Below, piece after piece: positions 4,414 to 5,252 of a DNA stretch of 5,252 bases. The DNA is taken from NCBI GenBank assembly GCA_937974415.1, contig CALJXB010000210.1, forward strand, positions 1 through 5,252, in the 5' to 3' direction. The stretch is from an uncultured Kiloniellales bacterium (GTDB lineage Bacteria > Pseudomonadota > Alphaproteobacteria > Kiloniellales > JAKSDN01). The translations under genes and the position numbers were made by a program. The notes below the pieces were generated by a model. That model saw only the letters and a program-made list of their open reading frames with translations. It did no database searches and was not told where the DNA came from. Within the stretch, counting starts at the first letter, position 1; the number at the start of each line of letters is the position of its first letter.

Positions 4414-5252
4414 ATGACGGCTTTCAACAGCGATGCGCTGGTCAGCACCGACTGGCTGGCTGAGCACCTAGCGGCGCCCGACATCCGGTTGGTCGACGGC
4501 AGCTACTATCTGCCCCACGAGGGGCTCGACCCGCGGGCCGAGTACGAAGCGCACCACATTCCCGGCGCCGTCTTCTTCGACATTGACGAGATCGCGGACA
4601 CCAGCGTCGATCTGCCCCACATGCTTCCGCCGCCCGAGAAGTTCTCCGCCCGGGTGCGCAAGCTGGGCCTCGGGGACGGCGTGCGGATCGTCGCCTACGA
4701 TCAGCGCGGCCTGTTCAGCGCGGCGCGGGTCTGGTGGACCTTTCGCCTGTTCGGGCATCGCGACGTGGCGGTGCTCGACGGCGGCCTGGTGAAGTGGATG
4801 GCCGAAGGGCGGCCCGTCGAGGACGGCCCGGCGCAGGCCGAGGAGCGGCACTTCACGGCGCGCACAAACAGCCTCATGGTGCGCGACCGAGACCAGGTCC
4901 TCGCCAACATCGACAGCGGCCGCGAGCAGCTCCTCGACGCCCGCAGCCGGGGCCGTTTCGAAGGCACGGATCCCGAGCCGCGGCCGGGCCTGCGCGGCGG
5001 CCACATTCCCGGCAGCCGCAACCTGCCCTTCACCGCGCTGCTCGACCGGGAGACCCAGACCCTATTGCCGGCCGATCAACTGGCTGAGCGCTTCACCGCC
5101 GCGGGCATCGACATGAAACGCCCGGTGATCACCACCTGCGGTTCCGGCCTGACCGCCGCGGTGCTGGCCCTCGGCCTCCATATCGCCGGCCACAAGGACG
5201 TGGCCCTCTACGACGGGTCGTGGACGGAATGGGGCGATCCCGACGGCGATAC
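4414..5252 (+). CDS. sseA: 3-mercaptopyruvate sulfurtransferase (SseA), 3' end cut by the window edge
   Basis: From the ATG at 4414 the frame stays open to the window end (279 full codons), close to the family's usual length of about 280-285, so only a few residues are missing. The product is a two-domain rhodanese-fold protein. The inactive N-terminal domain carries VDGSYYLP (27-34), HHIPGAVFFDID (47-58) and YDQRGLFSAARVWW (95-108). The catalytic domain has LLDARSRGRFEG (173-184), RGGHIPGSRN (194-203) and the active loop CGSGLTA with catalytic Cys242. CGSG-x-TA is the mercaptopyruvate form of the loop, unlike the CRKGVTA/CR-type loop of thiosulfate rhodaneses. The expected reaction moves sulfur from 3-mercaptopyruvate, a cysteine transamination product, to a thiol or cyanide acceptor. 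The start has only a G-rich stretch (4398-4403) as a ribosome site, and AACCGC at 4355-4360 could pair with GCGGTT at 4403-4408. It follows alaX by 82 bases, probably in the same operon. Confidence 0.93.
   Translation, partial: MTAFNSDALVSTDWLAEHLAAPDIRLVDGSYYLPHEGLDPRAEYEAHHIPGAVFFDIDEIADTSVDLPHMLPPPEKFSARVRKLGLGDGVRIVAYDQRGLFSAARVWWTFRLFGHRDVAVLDGGLVKWMAEGRPVEDGPAQAEERHFTARTNSLMVRDRDQVLANIDSGREQLLDARSRGRFEGTDPEPRPGLRGGHIPGSRNLPFTALLDRETQTLLPADQLAERFTAAGIDMKRPVITTCGSGLTAAVLALGLHIAGHKDVALYDGSWTEWGDPDGD

Noticed and set aside
3432..4484. 350-codon minus-strand open frame
   Set aside because: It runs antisense across the cysteine synthase end, all of alaX and the sseA start. Its composition (rich in Arg, His, Ala, Val) is that of an antisense shadow, and the plus-strand products are secure.
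1..5252. Search for a new defence, mobile or regulatory system
   Set aside because: All five sizeable genes belong to known metabolic or housekeeping families with intact motifs. There are no direct-repeat arrays, terminal inverted repeats, integrase or transposase motifs, and no compositional island beyond the AT-rich promoter patch.

Overview
The window is GC-rich chromosomal DNA with compact, co-directional housekeeping genes. Gene content and protein style suggest an alphaproteobacterium, possibly of the Rhodospirillales/Rhizobiales type. The pointers are a one-piece alpha/beta-hydrolase-OsmC fusion protein, a cysteine synthase with a TAGNTG substrate loop, and a cysteine synthase / AlaX / SseA gene string. 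This lineage call is inference from memory of protein families, not from a search. I see no rRNA, tRNA, insertion sequence, CRISPR array or phage gene.

Left part (1-1710, minus strand). The left edge holds the first 18 codons of a DppB-type ABC transporter permease that runs out of the window. Before it lies a stretch of about 420 bases without a convincing gene (55-477). It contains an AT-rich promoter-like patch, a cluster of operator-like palindromes at 373-400, and a 9-bp inverted repeat just ahead of the permease start. Next comes a 409-residue fusion of a serine alpha/beta-hydrolase with an OsmC-type thiol-peroxidase-like domain (478-1707).

Divergent spacer (1711-1877). It separates the hydrolase-OsmC gene from a plus-strand gene run and carries a plausible sigma70-type promoter for that run. 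It also holds a 7-bp triplet repeat whose last copy runs into the nudF ribosome binding site.

Right part (1878-5252, plus strand). Four genes follow one another: a NudF-type ADP-ribose pyrophosphatase, a PLP-dependent cysteine synthase, a class II (AlaX-M) trans-editing alanyl-tRNA deacylase, and a 3-mercaptopyruvate sulfurtransferase (SseA) that lacks only its last few codons at the window edge. The cysteine synthase and AlaX genes are 16 bases apart and almost certainly co-transcribed; sseA follows after 82 bases. Together they suggest a sulfur-amino-acid module: cysteine synthesis, cysteine-derived sulfane-sulfur handling, and a tRNA proofreading enzyme against mischarged tRNA(Ala). The OsmC fusion across the divergent promoter fits a thiol/redox theme.

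I do not find a clearly new biological system. The most interesting points are the AlaX gene inside a cysteine module, the substrate-loop variant of the cysteine synthase, the operator-like cluster ahead of the permease, and two small tandem duplications at translational control points (the nudF ribosome binding site and the alaX stop codon).
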